Shown: one piece after another, positions 5,873 to 8,093 of the stretch
How positions within the stretch are numbered: the first letter of the stretch is position 1
How the letters are laid out: every line of letters starts with the position of its first letter
Assembly (NCBI GenBank): GCA_018882625.1
Contig: VERO01000096.1
Coordinates: forward strand, 1-8,093
From: Phycisphaerales bacterium
Lineage (GTDB): Bacteria > Planctomycetota > Phycisphaerae > Phycisphaerales > SM1A02
Length of the DNA: 8,093 bases
Reading direction: 5' to 3'
Notes under the pieces: model-generated
What the model was told of the DNA's origin: nothing
The model's database searches: none
Seen by the model: the letters and a program-made list of their open reading frames with translations, nothing else
Translations under genes and position numbers: made by a program

Positions 5873-5922
5873 GACGCAGACGGTCGGCTCGCTCAGCGGG
5901 AGCCGACCGTCGCGTCTTTTTT
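5873..5922 (+). terminator. Strong rho-independent terminator, plus strand
   Basis: GACGC-A-GACGGTCGGCTC (5873-5890) pairs with GAGCCGACCGTC-GCGTC (5900-5916): 17 base pairs with a single bulged A, a 9-base loop, then six T (5917-5922). Read on the minus strand no T-run follows the stem, so it is directional. It lies 12 nt beyond the stop of the leftward gene ending at 5935, where it could also hinder transcription as a plain hairpin, but the T-tract argues for rightward termination. Confidence 0.85.
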
Positions 5923-5934
5923 GCCGCGGGGCCC

Positions 5935-6492
5935 TCACCGCCTCGGCCGCGGCAGCTTGGAGTCGCGGTCGTAGGGGCAAGGGCGCCGCTCCGGCAGCTC
6001 GATGCCGGCCGACAGTGCGTGCTCGCGCTCGCGGTCGGTTGCGTACATGGCCAGGAACGTGTCGCGGTCCTTGGGCGACGTGCCGAGCATGTCCACGTAC
6101 TCGACTGCGGCATCCGATGGCGGCAGCTCGCGTACAGCCTCGTCGATGATCTCGGTGGCGATGCGCTTGAGCAGCGTCCGGTCATCGATGTGGTCCGTGT
6201 GCAGGAAGAAGATCCCCATCCGGCCAAGCGCACCCATCACCCTCTCGAGCTCGGCCGCCACCGCCTCATCGGGCACGGAGTCGGGCGCAGGCACCTCCAC
6301 GCCACGGTCCGCGAGCTGGCGCCGGTTGGTCGTCATCGGCGCGTGATCGAAGTCGTACACGATCGACCAGTACATGCGGTCCTCTATGCCTCCGCTCTCT
6401 CTCGCCTTGGCCACCAGCTCGTCCACCGCCTTCTCGCGCCGCTGCCGGCAAGCCTCCGCCGCATCCGCAAACCGGTCCATGAGTGCCACCAT
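5935..6492 (-). CDS. Conserved-looking soluble protein of unknown function
   Basis: 185 aa from ATG at 6492, chosen over an in-frame ATG at 6567 because AGGAGG lies 7 nt upstream. There is no signal peptide or membrane segment, so it should be cytoplasmic. Seen: helical N-terminus (DRFADAAEACRQRREKAVDE), an aromatic/acidic patch MYWSIVYDFDHAPMTTNRRQ (40-59), a helix with ELERVMGALGRMGIFFLHTD (81-100) followed by HIDDRTLLKRIATEIIDEA, then EYVDMLGTSP and a proline-rich, charged C-terminus (CPYDRDSKLPRPRR). The pattern resembles a family of uncharacterised proteins I associate loosely with Planctomycetota; I cannot name a domain. His98, Asp100 and His101 could be a site but no known motif is matched. 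It follows the SprT-like gene after 106 nt and may share its transcript or have its own promoter. Confidence 0.82.
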   Translation of the reverse strand: MVALMDRFADAAEACRQRREKAVDELVAKARESGGIEDRMYWSIVYDFDHAPMTTNRRQLADRGVEVPAPDSVPDEAVAAELERVMGALGRMGIFFLHTDHIDDRTLLKRIATEIIDEAVRELPPSDAAVEYVDMLGTSPKDRDTFLAMYATDREREHALSAGIELPERRPCPYDRDSKLPRPRR

Positions 6493-6598
6493 TGCCTTTC
6501 CTCCTGGCGGGCCCATCCCGCGCGCGTCCACCCTAAGGACCCGCAAAGGCACCCCAGCGCACAGCACCCCTTTTTCCTGAATGTTCTGGTAGCCGCCC

Positions 6599-7069
6599 CT
6601 AGAAGGGCAGCAGCCACTGGATGATGCGTCGCGCCGCGGACTGGCGCACCGTCACCCGCCTCCGGCGCCTGCGCCGCACCCTGCGCTCGGGCATCACGAT
6701 GCCCGTCTCGGCCAGCGGCACCGTGACCCTCGGCGTGAACCCGATCGCGCGGAATGTCTCACGCCATTCGCGCCCGTGAGGCCGAATGCGCCCGCCATGC
6801 AGCATGTCTGCGGCAAGGTGCGCGGCCTCATGCGCGACCACCTCGCGCAGCAGAGCGGCACGCTCAGGCTCGAGCAGCTGCGCGTGAAGCCTGATGCAGC
6901 ATGTGCGGTAGTAGGCGCGGCCCAGGCTCGACGTGAAGCGCGCGCTCACGTCGATGCGCACGCGCTGCGCCAGCTCCGGCAGTCCCCACACGGCGCACCA
7001 CGCCTCAAGCTCCGACTGCAGCGCATCGCGAAGCGAAGCATCCACTCGCGGTGACCATCGATCGCTCAT
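6599..7069 (-). CDS. SprT-like zinc metalloprotein (putative metallopeptidase)
   Basis: 156 aa. SprT-family domain: the zinc-binding helix VVAHEAAHLAADML contains HEAAH (80-84), with His80, His84 and the presumed catalytic Glu81. A third ligand candidate is His98 in RPHGREWRETFRAIGFTP, the usual spacing and the H-G-x-x-W/F pattern of this family. The strand RAYYRTCCIRLHAQLL (51-66) before the helix fits the family fold. The C-terminus is strongly basic (RRVRRRRRRRV, 129-139), suggesting nucleic-acid binding; a C-terminal zinc ribbon, found in some members, is absent. SprT/Spartan relatives cleave DNA-protein crosslinks, but small bacterial members are mostly untested. ATG overlaps the stop of the DapA-superfamily gene (ATGA, 4 nt), and GGGAG lies 9 nt upstream. 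This tie to a catabolic gene is odd and may only reflect genome compaction. Confidence 0.9.
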   Translation of the reverse strand: MSDRWSPRVDASLRDALQSELEAWCAVWGLPELAQRVRIDVSARFTSSLGRAYYRTCCIRLHAQLLEPERAALLREVVAHEAAHLAADMLHGGRIRPHGREWRETFRAIGFTPRVTVPLAETGIVMPERRVRRRRRRRVTVRQSAARRIIQWLLPF

Positions 7070-8016
7070 GCGCGGCGACTCCCGACCTCAGGCCGGACCG
7101 CAAGCGCCCGGTCCAGCGTGGCGATCGCATCCGCCGCTTCCTGCGTCCTGAGCGCAAGACGCGGAGCGCGCACGCGCTCCCACGCCGCATCAGCGCGCAC
7201 ACACGACTGCACCAACTTGATGCGCTGCACGAAGTCCGGCACCGTGTCCATCAGCAGCAGGGGCAGGAACCACTCGTGCAGCGCCTTCGCCTCTGCGTGC
7301 GCGCGCTCGTCGCCAGTGCGCGCCGCGACCGCACGCTCCCACAGCACGACGCTCTCGCGAGGCAGTGCATTTACGAGACCAGCGACCCATCCAGCCGCAC
7401 CGGCCAGCGCGCCCTCAAGCGCGCCATCGTCGAGCCCCACGCACGCGGCAAACGACTCAGGCAGGTCCCCCGCATCGGCCATGCGCACCAGTTCCGCGAT
7501 TCGGGCGACGTCGCCCGATGAATCCTTCGCAGCGCATATGCACTCGCACGACTCCGCAAGCGACGCCATGGCACACGGCGTGATGTCCGCTCGGTAGGCC
7601 ACTGGATTGTTGTAGGCCATCGCGGGCAGCCCGGTTTCGCGAGCCACGCATGCGATGTGCGCGAGCGCCTCGCGCATGTCCCCCGAGTGCACGTACGGCG
7701 GCAGCACCATCAGGCCACGGCATCCTGCATCGGCTGCAGCCCGTGCCATGGCGCACGCGCCTGCTGTCGACGCGTGTCCGATCGCCGCGATCACCGGCGC
7801 GTCACCCGCGCCCGCGATGTGCGCTGTCCACAGGTCCACGCGCTCTTGCAGCTCCAGCGACTGGCCCTCGCCGAGCGAACCCGGCGTGATCAGCGCGCTG
7901 CACCCGCTGCGCACCAGCCAATCGGCATGACGCGCCACGCGATCGAGGTCGATCGATCCGTCATCGCAGAAAGGCGTCGTCGTTGCAGGCATCACGCCGC
8001 GCATCAGCGAGTGCAT
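7066..8016 (-). CDS. DapA-superfamily Schiff-base aldolase/deaminase, probably hydroxyproline catabolism
   Basis: 316 aa, a (beta/alpha)8-barrel of the dihydrodipicolinate synthase / N-acetylneuraminate lyase superfamily. Seen: N-terminal GVMPATTTPFCDDGSIDLD, GSLGEGQSL (46-54), the catalytic-type Tyr135 in MAYNNPVAYRADI and Schiff-base Lys164 in CAAKDSSGD. It is probably not DapA itself: the second Thr of DapA's GTTGE is Leu48, and the Arg that follows the active-site Tyr by five residues in DapA is Ala140. The gene upstream ends like a 4-hydroxyproline epimerase, and the two overlap by 13 nt. In known hydroxyproline pathways this superfamily supplies the pyrroline-4-hydroxy-2-carboxylate deaminase, which is my best guess (inference). 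ATG at 8016 is supported by GAGGAG (8030-8025), 8 nt upstream; a second ATG at 8004 would form TGATG with the upstream stop. Confidence 0.9.
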   Translation of the reverse strand: MHSLMRGVMPATTTPFCDDGSIDLDRVARHADWLVRSGCSALITPGSLGEGQSLELQERVDLWTAHIAGAGDAPVIAAIGHASTAGACAMARAAADAGCRGLMVLPPYVHSGDMREALAHIACVARETGLPAMAYNNPVAYRADITPCAMASLAESCECICAAKDSSGDVARIAELVRMADAGDLPESFAACVGLDDGALEGALAGAAGWVAGLVNALPRESVVLWERAVAARTGDERAHAEAKALHEWFLPLLLMDTVPDFVQRIKLVQSCVRADAAWERVRAPRLALRTQEAADAIATLDRALAVRPEVGSRRA

Positions 8017-8093
8017 GGGTCGCTCTCCTCAAACAGCAGTTCGCATTCGGCGGTGATCCATGCTCGCCCCTTCACGTATGGCCGGATCGACCC
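8004..8093 (-). CDS. C-terminal end of a proline racemase / 4-hydroxyproline epimerase-family protein (partial)
   Basis: Only the last 29 codons are in the window; the start and both catalytic cysteines lie beyond the right edge. The visible peptide, IRPYVKGRAWITAECELLF followed by EESDPCTR, matches the closing strand of this family (a G-R-A-W/Y-x-T pattern, then a hydrophobic strand and D-P). Stop TGA is at 8006-8004, inside the next gene, a 13-nt overlap. Such enzymes turn trans-4-hydroxy-L-proline into its D-cis epimer, the first step of catabolism. Because so little is visible, the family call is moderate and the substrate is inferred from the DapA-superfamily neighbour. Confidence 0.6.
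   Translation of the reverse strand, partial: GSIRPYVKGRAWITAECELLFEESDPCTR

Larger units (their letters stand above)
5769..5922 (+). ncRNA. Candidate structured small RNA ending at an intrinsic terminator
   Basis: The strongest terminator in the window points rightward in a gap whose neighbouring genes all point leftward, so some plus-strand transcript probably ends there. Upstream of it are consecutive pairing elements: ATTGGC/GCCAAT (5769-5774, 5790-5795), GGGTC/GACCC (5810-5814, 5821-5825), and interleaved TGGTT/AACCA (5829-5833, 5856-5860) with CACGG/CCGTG (5835-5839, 5864-5868), which would make a pseudoknot. A weak TTGATC-17-GATGTT promoter lies at 5775-5803. It does not match tmRNA, SRP RNA or a tRNA that I can recognise. 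The 5' end is a guess. A 30-codon open frame (5736-5828, ATG with GAGG 9 nt upstream) overlaps but has codon use unlike the neighbours. Confidence 0.3.

Noticed and set aside
5721..6233. Upstream extension of the lipoprotein frame to 6233
   Set aside because: It would run through the terminator hairpin and overlap the 185-aa gene, which has its own strong SD. The extension is low complexity.
6493..6598. Gap between the SprT-like and 185-aa genes checked for promoter or terminator
   Set aside because: It holds only a GGGGTGC direct repeat and a short A-tract on the minus strand; nothing convincing apart from the SD at its end.

Overview
High-GC window in which every supported gene lies on the minus strand. 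Lipoprotein-type leader peptides, a TolC-like outer-membrane factor and a periplasmic adaptor show a two-membrane bacterium. The protein family flavours (permease with an FCPFTS and NCRASLDVVT pair, cysteine-pair secreted protein, hydroxyproline-type catabolic genes) make me think of a Planctomycetota / Phycisphaerae-like genome. That is an impression from memory, not something proven by the sequence. Start codons are mostly preceded by clear purine-rich Shine-Dalgarno (SD) sites, and stop/start overlaps are frequent.

Layout in the direction of transcription, right to left. (1) 8093-6599: the last 29 codons of a proline racemase / 4-hydroxyproline epimerase-type protein, then a DapA-superfamily aldolase/deaminase, then a SprT-like zinc metalloprotein, joined by 13-nt and 4-nt overlaps. 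(2) 6492-5935: a conserved-looking acidic protein of unknown function with a very good SD. (3) 5934-5721: a 214-nt gap with a strong intrinsic terminator that points the other way (plus strand), although no plus-strand gene is evident. This is a candidate structured small RNA. (4) 5720-5235: a small lipoprotein with a lipocalin-like beta-rich domain. (5) 5069 to the left edge: a five-gene unit of cysteine-rich secreted protein, TolC-family lipoprotein, MacA/HlyD-type adaptor, MacB/LolD-type ATPase and FtsX-type permease (cut by the window edge). The last four genes overlap one another (4, 11 and 4 nt).

The transporter genes together describe a complete tripartite ABC efflux pump of the MacAB-TolC type. 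The substrate is not determined. The 22-cysteine first protein, a methionine-rich stretch in the TolC homologue and two cysteines in the permease's periplasmic domain make a soft-metal or thiol-related substrate a reasonable hypothesis. No transcriptional regulator is encoded in the unit.

The most striking non-coding signal is between the cysteine-rich gene and the TolC gene. A 13-bp inverted repeat (4446-4460 with 4512-4524) enclosing a second perfect hairpin would pair the TolC gene's SD with RNA that overlaps the stop codon of the cysteine-rich reading frame. This looks like a translational-coupling switch. No tRNA, rRNA, CRISPR array, insertion sequence or attachment site was seen. No gene-free stretch exceeds 300 bases; the longest is 5721-5934.
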